A program made the translations under genes and the position numbers. A stretch of DNA of 64,000 bases from SPDF01 sp963699825 (GTDB taxonomy: Bacteria; Gemmatimonadota; Gemmatimonadetes; Gemmatimonadales; GWC2-71-9): contig CAVOVI010000001.1 of NCBI GenBank assembly GCA_963699825.1, positions 372,001 to 436,000 on the forward strand, read 5' to 3'. Positions 34,560-46,244 of the stretch are shown here, one piece after another. Positions within the stretch are counted from its first letter, which is position 1. Every line of letters starts with the position of its first letter. The notes under the pieces were generated by a model. It was given only the letters and a program-made list of their open reading frames with translations, was not told the DNA's origin and did no database searches.

Positions 34560-35978
34560 CTACTTCTTGACCTTGTACCGCCATCCGACGATGCCGGTCC
34601 CCAGCCCCTCCGCCTCGACCACCGACGTCTCACCCACGCCCAGCGCCGGAACCGTCCGCTCGCTCGTGGCGACCACCGCCATGGACTCGTCGATGAACTC
34701 GAAGACAAGCGTGACCGGGTGCGGCGCGATCGGCTTGGTATCGATCTTCTTCGCGGCGCGTCCAGTCGCGGTGCCGATGACCTTGGCCCCGCCCGACTGC
34801 AGCAGCACCTGCTCGATATCCAGGTTGAAGGCCATCCCCTCGATTTCGGTGACGTACTTCACGATGTTGGCCTGGTCCTTCTCAAGCTGATAGCCGTTGG
34901 CCAGCAGCTGCACGCTCCGCTCGTTCATCGGCTCGATCGCATAGAGGGCCGTGCCCGCCTTCACCACACCGGGGCCGTCCTGCGAACCGAGGTAGGAGTT
35001 GCCCATGTTGAACAGCGCGTCCCGGTTCCACGGCTGACGCGTGACCACGCGTCCGAAGGTCGCGGCGGCTTCGGTGTAATTCTTGTCGTTGAAGAAGTTC
35101 ACGCCGGCCGCCATCAGGTCGGCGATCGGTACATCCGCCCCGGACTCGTTGATCAGCTCACGCTCGATCTCCGCGGCCGCGTCGGGCTGTCCGTCCGCCC
35201 GCAGCGCGCGCGCATACGCCTTCTTGCCTTCCATGTCGTCCGGCTTCCACTTCAGGTACTGCTCCCACGCCGCCACAGCCTCGCCGTAGCGCCCCTCATT
35301 GCTGAGCAGCGCCGACAGGTTGTACTGCGCCATGTCACGCCCCTCGGCGAGCTTCGGGTCGTCCCCGGCCGCGGTCACGGCCTTCTTGAAGTAGACGATG
35401 GCGCTGTCCGCCTGCCCCTCGGAGTTGAAGAGCACGGCCATGCTGGTGAACGCGTTCGGCTCGCCCTGGTAGATCTCGTTCGCCTGGCGGAAGAGCACGT
35501 CCGCGGAATCCTTGTTTTCATCCTTCAGGAAGGTGTTGCCGGCGTTGACCAGCGCGACCCAGGTGTTCCGTCGCAGCAACTGGATTTCCTTGCCGCACTC
35601 GGGAGCGAGCGACTGCGCCCGCGCGAGCGCACTGTCCGCGCCCGCGAGATCGCCGAGCTGCAAATAGGCCCGACCGAGGTAGTACCACGCCCCGCTCACG
35701 CCGGCCTGTCCCTTCTCGATGCCCTCGATCGCCACGTTGCGGGCGTTCGTGAAGAGACGCTCCTTCTTCTCGCTGTCACTCGTCTTGATGCCGCTGCTCA
35801 GGTAGGTCGCCGAGCTGCCGATCAGGAAGTTGCCCTTGTCGAGGCCGCAATCCGGCACCACCCAGGAGGAGGGCTGCGCGCGCTGCACGCGCAGATTGAC
35901 CTTCGGCTCATCCGATTGCGCCATCAGGCTGCTCGCCGAAAAGGCGACGGCCGCCAGCGCTGCAAAGACCTTCCGCAT
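34560..35978 (-). CDS. Exported TPR protein
   Basis: 472 residues and intact. Signal peptide MRKVFAALAAVAFSASSLMA is followed by SDEP. TPR units run from about residue 90 to 330: AWYYLGRAYLQLGDLAGADSA, AFTSMAVLFNSEGQADSAIVY, AQYNLSALLSNEGRYGEAVAA and ALFNMGNSYLGSQDG. The last 80 residues (VTLVFEFIDESMAVV, ETSVVEAEGLG) look beta-rich. Likely a soluble periplasmic scaffold. It is the last protein gene of the long minus-strand train, 10 bp after larC, with tRNA-Gly beyond. Partners are unknown. Confidence 0.78.
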   Translation of the reverse strand: MRKVFAALAAVAFSASSLMAQSDEPKVNLRVQRAQPSSWVVPDCGLDKGNFLIGSSATYLSSGIKTSDSEKKERLFTNARNVAIEGIEKGQAGVSGAWYYLGRAYLQLGDLAGADSALARAQSLAPECGKEIQLLRRNTWVALVNAGNTFLKDENKDSADVLFRQANEIYQGEPNAFTSMAVLFNSEGQADSAIVYFKKAVTAAGDDPKLAEGRDMAQYNLSALLSNEGRYGEAVAAWEQYLKWKPDDMEGKKAYARALRADGQPDAAAEIERELINESGADVPIADLMAAGVNFFNDKNYTEAAATFGRVVTRQPWNRDALFNMGNSYLGSQDGPGVVKAGTALYAIEPMNERSVQLLANGYQLEKDQANIVKYVTEIEGMAFNLDIEQVLLQSGGAKVIGTATGRAAKKIDTKPIAPHPVTLVFEFIDESMAVVATSERTVPALGVGETSVVEAEGLGTGIVGWRYKVKK

Positions 35979-35987
35979 CGTTACTCC

Positions 35988-37278
35988 TTAGTTGTCAGTC
36001 AATGGCGACGCGCTTTCGCGCGTCATCCGATCTTCCGCCTGTTGTTCCACTTCTCGAACAATCTCCGCCGTCGGGCGCCCGGTGAGACGGGCAGCCGCGA
36101 CGACGTCATCGTACTCAGCCTTGATCCGGGCTCCCCCGGGGGCCTCCAGCACCTTGACCCGAACGGCGGCACCGTCCCGGGTGGTGACCTCGAACTCGCG
36201 GCGCGCCAGGGTCGACCGATTCGCCACCCAGCGGCGCACGCCCCCGGTCGTGGTGTGGCGGAAGAGCACATCCGCCATCGCCTCCGACGAGGCTGCCTCG
36301 CTGACGACCTCGATCCGGAGGCTCGCCCTGCCCTTCTTGGCCATCGTGCTCCACACCTGCACGTCGAGGGCGCCTGCCGCGAAGAGCGCCACCCGGACCG
36401 GCTCGAGGTACTCGGGATTGAAGTCGTCCAGATCGGTCGCGGTGACCACGACCTCCGCCGACTCCTCCATCGACTCACCGATCAGCACCCGGAGCACGTT
36501 CGGATACCCCGCCGGATTCCGTCCCCCTGCCCCCCACCCGCTGGCCATCGGTCGCCACCTGGCGGGTGGCGGCCCTTCGGTCAACACCCGGAGAAGCACT
36601 GCGCCGGTCGGGGTCGTCGCCTCGCCGGTGACAGGTCCGTTCGGGCCGATCTCCAGCCCTTCCAGGAGCAGTCCCGTTGCAGGGGCCGGAACGGAGAGCC
36701 GCCCGTGAGCGGCGCTCACCCATCCCTCCCCGACCGCGACCGGCCGCCGGAACACCCGGTTGATCCCCAGGCGCTCGAAGCCCTCAATGCCCCCTACGAT
36801 GTCCACAAGGGCGTCCAGGGCCCCAACCTCGTGCAGTGCCACATTGGCTGCCGGGAGGCCGTGTACGCGCCCCTCCGCCTCCCCGAGGAGCCTGAAGGCC
36901 AGAAGCGCCCGCTCCTTGACCCAGGCCGACAGCGGCGCCCGCTCGACCATCTCGAGCAGCTCCCCGACATGGCGGTGGGGTGCCTGCCCGTGTGAGTCAC
37001 CATGGTGATGCGAATGGTGCCCGGCGTGTGTCGCCATGCGCGAACGGAGTCGCCGGTGCCTCACTGGATCCATCGCGGAGCCGAATGCTGACCTGCCGGG
37101 CACCAACCCCGGCCCGATCCACCCCTGCGATTTCCACCCGGACCTCCGGGCACCCGAGCCGCGCGGGTAATCCCTGGAGCCACTCCTCATCGGCGCCGAG
37201 ATCGATCAACGCCCCCAACAGCATGTCGCCGCTGATTCCCGACGATGGGTCGATGATGGCAAAACGGCTGTCGGGCAT
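35988..37278 (-). CDS. larC: LarC-type nickel insertion protein (one frame change)
   Basis: About 429 residues. LarC inserts nickel into the pyridinium bisthiocarboxylate mononucleotide to make the nickel-pincer cofactor. The N-terminus FAIIDPSSGISGDMLLGALID, the His-rich segment HAGHHSHHHGDSHG, HEVGALDALVDIVG, ATPTGAVLLRVL and the C-terminal domain YLEPVRVALFAAGALDVQVW are all present. The frame changes at the His-rich segment near 37030, needing one base removed. LarC of Lactobacillus plantarum uses programmed frameshifting, but the shift here is net +1, like the apparent errors elsewhere. No larB or larE is in the window. Confidence 0.85.
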
Positions 37279-37298
37279 AGACTTGGAAATATCGCTCC

Positions 37299-38498
37299 CT
37301 AGCCCTCTCCCCGCAATTCCGCAGGGTTTCGATAGAGCCAGCCGGCCCCGGTGTTGAACACCACCACCGTCTCGCCACGATCCACCTCGCCGCGCCCGAC
37401 CAGCACCTCCAGCGCGGCGATCGTCGCACCGCCTTCGGGGGAGACGTCCACCCCTTCCTCACGGGACACCGTCCGGGCAGCCTCCACCAGCACCGCATCC
37501 TCGACGGCCACCGCCCCTCCCCCCGTCTCCCGCAGCGCCCGCAGCATCAGCCGATCACCCAGCGCTCCCGGCACCCGCAGGCCACTCGCGACGGTCCAGG
37601 GATCGGCCCACACCTCGGCGCGGTCGGCGCCCTCGGCGAAGGCCTTGACGATCGGCGCGCACCCGGTCGACTGCACCGAGTAGAACCTCGGGAGGTCGCC
37701 CTCGACCCACCCATGCGCCTTGAGCTCCCCGAATGCCTTCCACATCCCGATCAGGCCGGTGCCGCCACCCGTGGGGTACAGTATGACATCGGGCATCTTC
37801 CAGGCCATCTGCAGCGCCAGCTCCAGACCCAGCGTCTTCTTGCCCTCGATACGGTAGGGTTCCCGCAGGGTGGAGAGGTCAAATGCCCCCGACTCCGCCG
37901 CCCACGCCCGGCTGGCCTTGCCGCAGTCCCCGATATGTCCCTCCAGCAGGACGAGTGTCCCCCCGAATGCCTCGATCTGGGAGAGAATGGTCCGGGGCGT
38001 CGTATCCGGTGCGAAGACCCGCACCTCCGCGCCCGCACGCGCCGCGTACGCGGACGCGGCGACACCGGCGTTCCCCGCGGTGGGCAGGGTGAACCGGCGC
38101 GCGCCCGCGGCCGTGGCCCGCGTGATGGCCGCGCTCAGCCCGCGCGCCTTGAACGATCCGGTGGGGTTGCAGCCCTCGTCCTTCAGCCAGAGATGCGGAA
38201 TCCCGAGCCGGTCGGCGGTGCGCCGCAGCCGAAGCAGCGGGGTGTCGCCTTCACCGAGCGAGACCGGCTCCTCGAACGGGCGAAGCGGCAGAAAGTCCCG
38301 GAACCGCCACATGCTGTGCCGCCGGCGCACCTCCGCACGCTGCTTGATCCCCGGTTGCCGGTCAGGATATCGCACCAGCCACGGCTGCCCGCAGATGCAT
38401 ACCGTGGGCAGTCCTTCCGCGGTGCTTGTCGCGCCGCACGCGAGGCACTCGAGTGTCCAGTCGATGCCGTCGGTCGGGCGCATCAGTGGTTCGGTCAT
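37299..38498 (-). CDS. thrC: Threonine synthase
   Basis: 399 residues. PLP enzyme converting O-phosphohomoserine to threonine. Four Cys near the N-terminus (18, 21, 34, 36) look like a small zinc ribbon. The PLP Lys is in NPTGSFKARG (Lys117), with SLGEGDTPLL before it, TAGNAGVAASAYAARAG, and the phosphate-binding PTGGGTGLIGMWKAF. The start overlaps the uvrC stop as ATGA. Neighbouring genes belong to repair and cofactor pathways, so the position looks like co-transcription rather than a threonine operon. Confidence 0.92.
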   Translation of the reverse strand: MTEPLMRPTDGIDWTLECLACGATSTAEGLPTVCICGQPWLVRYPDRQPGIKQRAEVRRRHSMWRFRDFLPLRPFEEPVSLGEGDTPLLRLRRTADRLGIPHLWLKDEGCNPTGSFKARGLSAAITRATAAGARRFTLPTAGNAGVAASAYAARAGAEVRVFAPDTTPRTILSQIEAFGGTLVLLEGHIGDCGKASRAWAAESGAFDLSTLREPYRIEGKKTLGLELALQMAWKMPDVILYPTGGGTGLIGMWKAFGELKAHGWVEGDLPRFYSVQSTGCAPIVKAFAEGADRAEVWADPWTVASGLRVPGALGDRLMLRALRETGGGAVAVEDAVLVEAARTVSREEGVDVSPEGGATIAALEVLVGRGEVDRGETVVVFNTGAGWLYRNPAELRGEG

Positions 38499-40320
38499 GT
38501 CCGTGATCCCAGGGTCGCGAGGACCCGTTCAGCGAGGATGGTGGAGAAGCCGGGGACGGCGGCGATTTCGGCCACGCTCGCCGTCTTCACCGCGGCCAGG
38601 CTTCCAAAACGCTCCAGCAGGCGGGTGCGCTTGAGTGGGCCGACGCCCGGGATGTCGAGCAGTTCCGAGGTGATGGTGCGCTGGGTGCGCCGCTTGCGAC
38701 TGTACGCCACACCGAACCGGTGCGCCTCGTCGCGCGCACGCTGGAGGAGGCGCAGGGACGGCGCGCGACGCGGCAGTTTCAGCCCGTCCTGGCGACCCAC
38801 GAAGAAGATCTCCTCCTCCCGCTTGGCCAGCGAGACGATCGGCAATTCCTCGAATCCGATCGCGTCGGCCGCCGTGCGCGCCGCGCCGAGTTGCCCCTTC
38901 CCTCCGTCGATGACGACCAGGTCAGGGATGGGCTTCCCTTCATCACGGCGGCGCGTGAGGTATCGGGTGATGACCTCGTGAATCGCCGCATAGTCGTCCT
39001 GCTGCCCGATGCCCTGAATGCGGAACTTGCGATACTCGGCCTTCTTCGGACGCCCCGCCTCGAACCAGACGAGCGACCCCACGGTGTCCCGGCCCTGGTT
39101 GGTCGAGATGTCCACGCAGATCAGGCTCCTCGGCACGACACTCAATCCGAGGTCGCGTCCCAACGCGTAGACCGGGTCCTCCGCCCGCTCGTCGGTTTCG
39201 AACGACTCGATGCGGAGACTCTCGAGCAGGTGCCGTCGCGTTCTGGTCGGCGAGTTCCAGCCATCGCGCCGCCGTCCCCCGCTGCGGCACCAGCACCTGC
39301 ACACCGGGCAAGAGACGTCTCCACCTGATCGAAGTCGGCGGGCGGCATCGGGAGCACCAGCCGGTCGGCCCGTCCCTCCGCTGGCAGATAGTATCGCACG
39401 AGCAGCGCGCCGAGCACTTCGGGATCGCTCACCTCGTCCACGTTCTCCAGCACCCGGTGTTCCCTGCCGATCAGCCGGCCCTCGCGGATGCGCATCAGGA
39501 CCCCGACCGCGTCGTCACCATCCCGCGCATACCCGATGACATCCGCGTCACCGGTCCCGGTCACCTCCACCGCCGCCGGCGTCTCGGCGCGATCCAGCCA
39601 CTTCAGCGTATCCCGAAGCTCGCGCGCGCGCTCGTAGTCCTGGCGGTCGCTGGCCGCGGTCATGAGGTCGCGCACCTGCGAGCGGACGTCCACCGTCCGG
39701 CCGCCGAGGAAATCGACCACGTCATCGATCATCGCGCGGTAGGAGGCTTCATCCTGCCAGCCGACGCAGGGCGCGCGGCAGCGCCCGATGTGGAAATCCA
39801 GGCAGGGACGTTCCCGACGCTCCCGCGGCAGGTCGTCGCTGCAGCTGCGCACCGTGAACATTCGGCGGATCAGCGCGAGCGACCGCCGCATCAGCGTCAC
39901 GTCGGTGTACGGCCCGAAATAGCGCGCGCCCGGAATGTCCATCCGTCGCGTCACGAGCACGCGGGGAAAGGGATCCTTGACCGTCACGGCGATGGAGGGA
40001 TAGCTCTTGTCGTCCTTGAGACGGACGTTGAACCGCGGCTGATAGGTCTTGATCAGGTTGTTTTCGAGGAGCAGCGACTGCACCTCATCGGGGACGACGA
40101 TCGTCTCCACGTCCGCGATGTGCTTGACCAGGAGGCGGGACTTCGGGTTTTCCGCATGGTCCCCGAGGAAGTAACTCCGCACCCGGCTCCGCAACCGCTT
40201 GGCCTTCCCGACGTAGATGACCGCGCCTGCCGCATCCTTCCAGAGGTAGACGCCCGGGCCGTCCGGCAGCGTATCGAGTTTGCGTGCCAGCGGGACGGAG
40301 TTGGTGAGCGGTTCGCTCAT
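38495..40320 (-). CDS. uvrC: UvrABC excinuclease subunit C (two frame changes)
   Basis: About 607 residues. It makes the dual incisions in nucleotide excision repair. N-terminal GIY-YIG domain (PDGPGVYLWKDAAGAVIYVG), Cys-rich segment CLDFHIGRCRAPCVG, UVR motif ASDRQDYERARELRDTL, RNase-H-like domain with ICVDISTNQGRDTVGSLVWF and LVVIDGGKGQL, and the C-terminal HhH end LLDIPGVGPLKRTRLLERFGS. Frames change near 39312 and 39237, each needing one base removed; the length is 2 modulo 3. ATG 40320 overlaps the murJ stop. Confidence 0.93.
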
Positions 40321-41848
40321 CGCCGCACCAGCAGGTCGCGCGCCTCCTGTACGCCGAAGAGACGGGCGGCCAGGAGATAGGTCACTCCGTACGCGCCGAG
40401 GACGACCACCGCCGTCGGCACGGGATGCCAGGTCGGCAGAAAGCGCAGCGCCACCCACGCCGAGTCCGGCCCCGGCGGCGGCCGACGCCCAGAGGCGCGG
40501 CAGCAGGCCCGGCGGCAGGCCGGTGGCGCCGACGCGGGACCGGAGGCCGCGGCGCAGCAGAAGAACTCCACCCACCCCGCCACTCCTGCCGAGGCGGTCA
40601 GCCCGGCCGCGCCCCACTGCGGGCCGATGACGAGGATGCTCCGGCAGCTGGAGCGCCGCGAACCAGCCGAGCGCGCCGGTGAGCAGCACCCGCACGACGG
40701 CGAAACGCAGCGGCGTCCGGGTGTCACGCAGCGCGTAGAAAGCCGAGGCGTAGAGCCGGCCCATCGTGGAGGCGAGCAATCCGACGGCGGAGCCGGCCAG
40801 GATCCCCCAGACGTACATGCGAGTCCTGGCGGCCGAATTCGCCGGTCTGGTAGAGCGCGCTGACGATGACATGCCCGAGCGCCAGGAACGCCATCGCCGA
40901 GGGGACGACCAGGAACGCGACGCGCCGCAACCCGGCGTCCAGCCGCGCGCGGAGGTAAGCTGCTCGACCTCCTCCGTCGTGCCTCGGGCGCCGGACATCG
41001 CGGGCAGTTCGGCCGCGGAGATGGCCATGCCGAAGAGGCTGACCGGCATCAGGTAGATCGTCTGCGCGTACCCGATGGCGGCCACGGCGCCGGTCGGCAG
41101 GAGGGTGGCCAGGAGCGAATCGATGAACGCGCTCACCTGCACGACGCCCGCGCCCGACGAACGCCGGGACGAAGTTGCGGATGACGGTGCGCACGTGCGC
41201 CGTCGTGGTGGTCAGGCGGAGCCGAAGCGTCCGGCGCCACCCGCCGCACGGTCGGCCACTGGACGACGACCTGCAGCAGGCTGCCCGACGACGCTGGCCC
41301 AGGCGGCGGCCACCGCGAGGTCGGCCATGCTCCGCGTCGGCCCGAGCACAAGGAGGGTGCCGATGATGACGAGATTCCACGCGACCGGCGCGGCGTAGCT
41401 CAGGAAGAACTTGCGGTGGCTGTTCAGGATGCCGAGGCACCAGGCGGAAACGACGAGGAGCCCGGCGCCCGGGAAGAGGATCCGAACCAGCCGGATGGTC
41501 AGCTCGCGCTTCTCACCGGCGAAGCCCGGGGCGATGACGGTGACCAGGAACGGCGCCGCGAGGATGCCCAGCACCACGATGCCGGAGACGACGACCGCCA
41601 GCAACGCACCGACCGCCCCGGCGACGCGGTCGGCTTCCGTCGCGGTCCTCGTCGGCGAGCAGCCCGGCGTAGACGGGGATGAACGACGCCGAGAGGGCGC
41701 CTTCGCCGAACAGGTTCTGGAGGAGATTGGGGATCCGGAAGGCGGCGGTGAAGGCGTCCGCCACACTGGAGTTGCCGAGGAAGTGCGCCAGGGCGCGCTG
41801 CCGGACCAGCCCGAGGATCCGGCTCAGGAAGATCCCCGCGGCCACCAT
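40317..41848 (-). CDS. murJ: Lipid II flippase MurJ/MviN (many frame changes)
   Basis: About 510 residues. It flips lipid II across the inner membrane. Recognisable pieces in order, scattered over all frames: FLSRILGLVRQRALAHFLGN, FRIPNLLQNLFGEGALSASF, LILFPGAGLLVVSAWCLGILN-like segment, AFIDSLLATLLPTGAVAAIGYA, YLMPVSLFGMAISAAELP, and FYALRDTRTPLRFAVV. The end is RLFGVQEARDLLVRR. At least seven frame changes occur, in one of the two most error-dense stretches. The coding start is taken at ATG 41848; an upstream non-ATG start is possible. Family assignment is firm, exact residues are not. Confidence 0.85.
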
Positions 41849-41877
41849 CGCCGCGGGTCGGCGGGACAGCGTGATGC

Positions 41878-42162
41878 TCAGGGGGAACTGCGCGGCGGCA
41901 GGGCGGGCCGCGCCGGGGCGTCCTCGATCAACCGCTGCAGGAAGGCGTTCTCGTCCTTGAGCCCCTCGATGGCGCGGGTGAGGTCGTCGATTTCACTCTC
42001 GAGGAGTTCCACCCGCTTGGCCAGGTCGGCGACAGGCGGCGGCGCCACCTCCGGCGCGTCGACCTTGCGCGCGAGCGCGCGTCCGAACGGAGAGTCGAGC
42101 ACGATGCTCAGAATCGGGAGCATCAGTGCCACCAGCAGGACCAGCCCGATGAGCATTACCAT
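41878..42162 (-). CDS. Small membrane protein with coiled coil
   Basis: 94 residues. One TM helix at the N-terminus (MVMLIGLVLLVALMLPIL) is followed by a linker with APEVAPPPV, a heptad-like coiled coil (ADLAKRVELLESEIDDLTRAI, LKDENAFLQRLIE) and a Pro-rich tail. It resembles small coiled-coil envelope proteins of the PspB or FtsL/LapA size class, but no family is certain. It lies 9 bp from the bshC stop and about 30 bp before murJ, suggesting a role at the envelope. Confidence 0.7.
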   Translation of the reverse strand: MVMLIGLVLLVALMLPILSIVLDSPFGRALARKVDAPEVAPPPVADLAKRVELLESEIDDLTRAIEGLKDENAFLQRLIEDAPARPALPPRSSP

Positions 42163-42171
42163 GCAACGATC

Positions 42172-43710
42172 TTACGAGGGAGGCGCCCCGCCTTCAAGGG
42201 CGGAGCCGTACCAGCCGACCATCTCGTCGAGCAGGGCGGGCAGGATTCCGGGGCCGTACCGGGCCAGATAGGGTGCCACCGTCACCACCCGCTCCTGCGG
42301 ACGGCCCCCGGGCTGGACCGCGGTTCGCGCCCGTCCGATCTGCGCGGTCTCGGTCTCGTGGCGGCGCTTGAGGTGCTGGACCAGCTTCTTCTCGGCCTTC
42401 CCCGCCCCTTGCAGCGCCCGCGCCTTCAGCCCCTGAATGGGGCGCAGCAGCGTCGGGATCCACCTCGGCGGCGACCGACTCGAGCGACCCCGTATTCGGA
42501 CTCGATTCCCGCTCGGAGCGCGGTCAGCGATTCGCGAGCGCCTGCGCGGGGAGGTGCTCCCGTCGCGACCCGGCTCTCGAGCCGTTCGTCGGGCGCCAGC
42601 AATTCCTCGAGCGAGGCGCCGAACTTGGCCAGCACCCGGTCGACCCGCGGTTCCACCAGCAGCCCGGACCAGCGTGGAACCGGGAGCTGCGGTTCGATCG
42701 CCGAGGCATCCGTACACCGCCTCGGCCAGCGCCAGGTAGCGCAACTCGCCGGGGCCCGCCACGTAGGCCACGGTGGGCAGCAGCGTATCGCTCGAGGACC
42801 GGGCGGAGAAGCACATTCCCGGAGAACCGCGCCGGTTCCCGCGCCAGCAGGTCCAGCATGTCCGGCAGCGAGTACCGCTCCCCGCCGTGCCGCGTCATGA
42901 ACCCGTCCCCGCTCCCGCACCAGCCGATCGCGTCCCTGCGGGCCCTCCAGCATCACGAGCGTCGCGCCGTCCCCGACCGAGACGCCGGGAGTCGCGCCCC
43001 TCCGCCGACGAGCGCCCCGGCTCGCGCGACCAGCGCCGATTCGATCTCTGCCGCGTCCTCGAGCGCGCGACGGACGATCGGCGCGCCCTTGGCCTTCAGC
43101 GCCGCGTGCGATCCGTCCAGGCAAAGGACGCCCAAGGGGCGCCAGCAACTCGGCGAGGGCACGACCGCTGGCGTGCCCAAGCGTCGCCTCGGGTCGGAAA
43201 TGCGCAGCGCAACCACTGGAGCACCTCGTCCCGGCCGTCGAACGGCGAGAGGTCGGCGGCGAGCGCCTCGAGCGCGGGACCGACTCCCGGCCCCGAGCGG
43301 CTCCTGCGCCATCGGTCGGAGCGCGGCCTCCGGGGGCCGGTCCGGCAGCGTCTCGACGTGGAGCGACCCGTCGGGACGCAGCCACGCGGCGTGATTCGCC
43401 TCGGCGAAAGTCGTGGTCGTCGTTCGCCACCCAGAACAGCGGCACGACCGGGCGGCTGCCACCGGTCGGCCAGGATGCGGGCGAGCGCGGCGGCGGAGAG
43501 CGCCTTGTGCACGGCGTAGAGCGGGCCGGTGAAGAGCGCCGGCTGCTGGCCGGTCGTGACCACGAGGGCGCCCGGTTCGGCCAGACGGGCCCGGAGTGCT
43601 TCCTGCCCCGGACCCTCGATCAGGGCGGGCACCAGCGCCGGATCGAATCCTCCGGTGTGGGGAAGAGGCCAGGTGGTCGGCGTCGCGAAGGGCGTGGGGA
43701 GAATTCGCAT
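42172..43710 (-). CDS. bshC: Bacillithiol synthase BshC (cysteine ligase; about twelve frame changes)
   Basis: About 508 residues. BshC adds cysteine to glucosaminyl-malate, the last step of bacillithiol synthesis. Family motifs are clear: VVTTGQQPALFTGPLYAVHKALS, VPLFWVANDDHDF followed by AEANHAAWL, and PTVAYVAGPGELRYLALAEAVY; the end is VQHLKRRHETETAQIGRA, then LPALLDEMVGWYGSALEG. Following these pieces needs twelve single-base steps, all in the same direction, and the length is 0 modulo 3. Its start overlaps the methyltransferase stop (TGATG). No bshA or bshB is in the window. Confidence 0.85.
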
Positions 43711-44428
43711 CAGGCGTGCAGCCGCGAGAGCAGGATGGTGCGCGGCGAGCCACGCTCAAGCGGGCCGCCGAGGTAGTCACCGAAGCTGGCCTCGACGGCG
43801 AATCCGGCGGCGGTGAGCATCGACTCGAGTTCCTCCACCTCGAAGAGCCGCACCCGCTCGACGAAGGTGCGGCCATCAGGGATCGCAATCGTCTTGACGA
43901 CACGCCGATCGCCGTCGCGAAGCTCCCGGGTGATCTTGACCGGACCGACGCCGAGCTGCTGGACTTCTTCGGCGACGAGCCCGTCGCCGCACGCTGTCGG
44001 CGTTCAGGAAGTCGAGCGCGAACCAGCCGCCGGGCACCAGGACGTCGGCAAATCCACGCAGCACGGCCGCATGTTCCGCATCGTCCTCGAAGTACCCGAA
44101 GCTGGTGAAGAGGTTCACGACGAGGTTCATCGAACGAGGAACGCACCGGGAGGCGACGCATGTCGGCGCGCACGAGCGGGAGGCCCACGCCCCTGGCGCA
44201 GGCGAGGAGCTCGGCCGAGAGGTCGAGACCGATCGGCTGTGCCCCGGCGGACGCCAGCGCGCGCGCGTGCCGGCCGGCGCCACACCCGACGTCGAGGACC
44301 CGCCACCCCGCCTGCCAGGGCAGCGCCCGCGTCAGCAGCGCCACGGCGTGTTCGGCCTCGGCCTGATCGCGGTGGGGGTAGAGTGCGAGGTAGTCCTCGT
44401 TAAACCAGTCCTTGAACCACTCGGCCAG
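43710..44428 (-). CDS. SAM-dependent methyltransferase (two frame changes)
   Basis: About 238 residues. Class I fold: motif I WRVLDVGCGAGRHARALA, then IGLDLSAELLACAR, NLVVNLFTSFGYFED and VLVPGGWFALDFLN. The second half reads RELRDGDRRVVKTIAI, VRLFEVEELESMLTAAGFAV and FGDYLGGPL. Two inserted bases (near 44130 and 43990) reconcile the frames. No ATG or GTG is in the right place; a CTG at 44428, 5 nt after GGAGG, gives LAEWFKDWFNEDYLALYPHR, a common N-terminus of this family, so either CTG initiates or a base is wrong. The substrate is unknown. Confidence 0.78.
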
Positions 44429-44430
44429 CG

Positions 44431-44896
44431 TTACCTCCCCTTGTGGTACGGTTCGCCGCGGCGAATCGTGCCGGCGCGGTAGAGCTGCTCGGCGACGACG
44501 ACCCGCGCGAGTTCATGTGGCAGGGTGAGCGGGCCGAGGCTCCATCGGGCATCGGCCTTCGCCACGAGATCGGGGTCGAGTCCGGTCGACCCACCGATCA
44601 GGAACGCCAGCGGCCGCCCGTCGGTTTCCCACCGTTCAAGCCGACGCGCCAGATCCGATGCTGGTCCAGCCCGTGCCTTCCCTGGCGAGCGCCACCACCC
44701 GGGCCCGTTGCGGGAGCCGTGCCCGGAGGCGTTCGGCTTCTTCCGCCTGTTGAACGGCCCGGGTTGGAGCCCGGGCCGCTTCACGCACTTCCACCTCGTG
44801 CACCTTCGCGCGCCGTCCGAGGCGGCGAAGGTAGTCGTCACAGGCCTCGCGGTAGGCGGGCCGCAGCTTGCCGACGGCCAGCAGCCAGAGTTCCAC
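44431..44896 (-). CDS. rlmH: 23S rRNA (pseudouridine1915-N3)-methyltransferase RlmH (one frame change)
   Basis: About 154 residues. SPOUT enzyme that methylates pseudouridine 1915 of 23S rRNA. N-terminus ELWLLAVGKLRPAYREACDD YLRR, then FLIGGSTGLDPDL and SLGPLTLPHELARVVVAEQLYRA (the knot region), ending GEPYHKGR. An extra base near 44660 separates the two halves; the length is 155 codons plus one. The GTG start at 44896 lies 15 bp after the glutamate dehydrogenase stop. Confidence 0.92.
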
Positions 44897-44911
44897 CCGA
44901 GGCCGCCGGAC

Positions 44912-46219
<1,308 letters not shown>

Positions 46220-46244
46220 AATCCTCTCCGGGGAGTCCGGACCT

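Noticed and set aside
34719..36995. A 758-codon plus-strand open frame
   Set aside because: It lies opposite the TPR protein and larC, both with clear family motifs, and has no recognisable domain or ribosome site.
40317..43710. murJ and bshC as true pseudogenes
   Set aside because: All frame steps that I could follow go in the same direction and conserved motifs are intact in each fragment, so a locally error-rich sequence is more likely than decay of two envelope and thiol genes.
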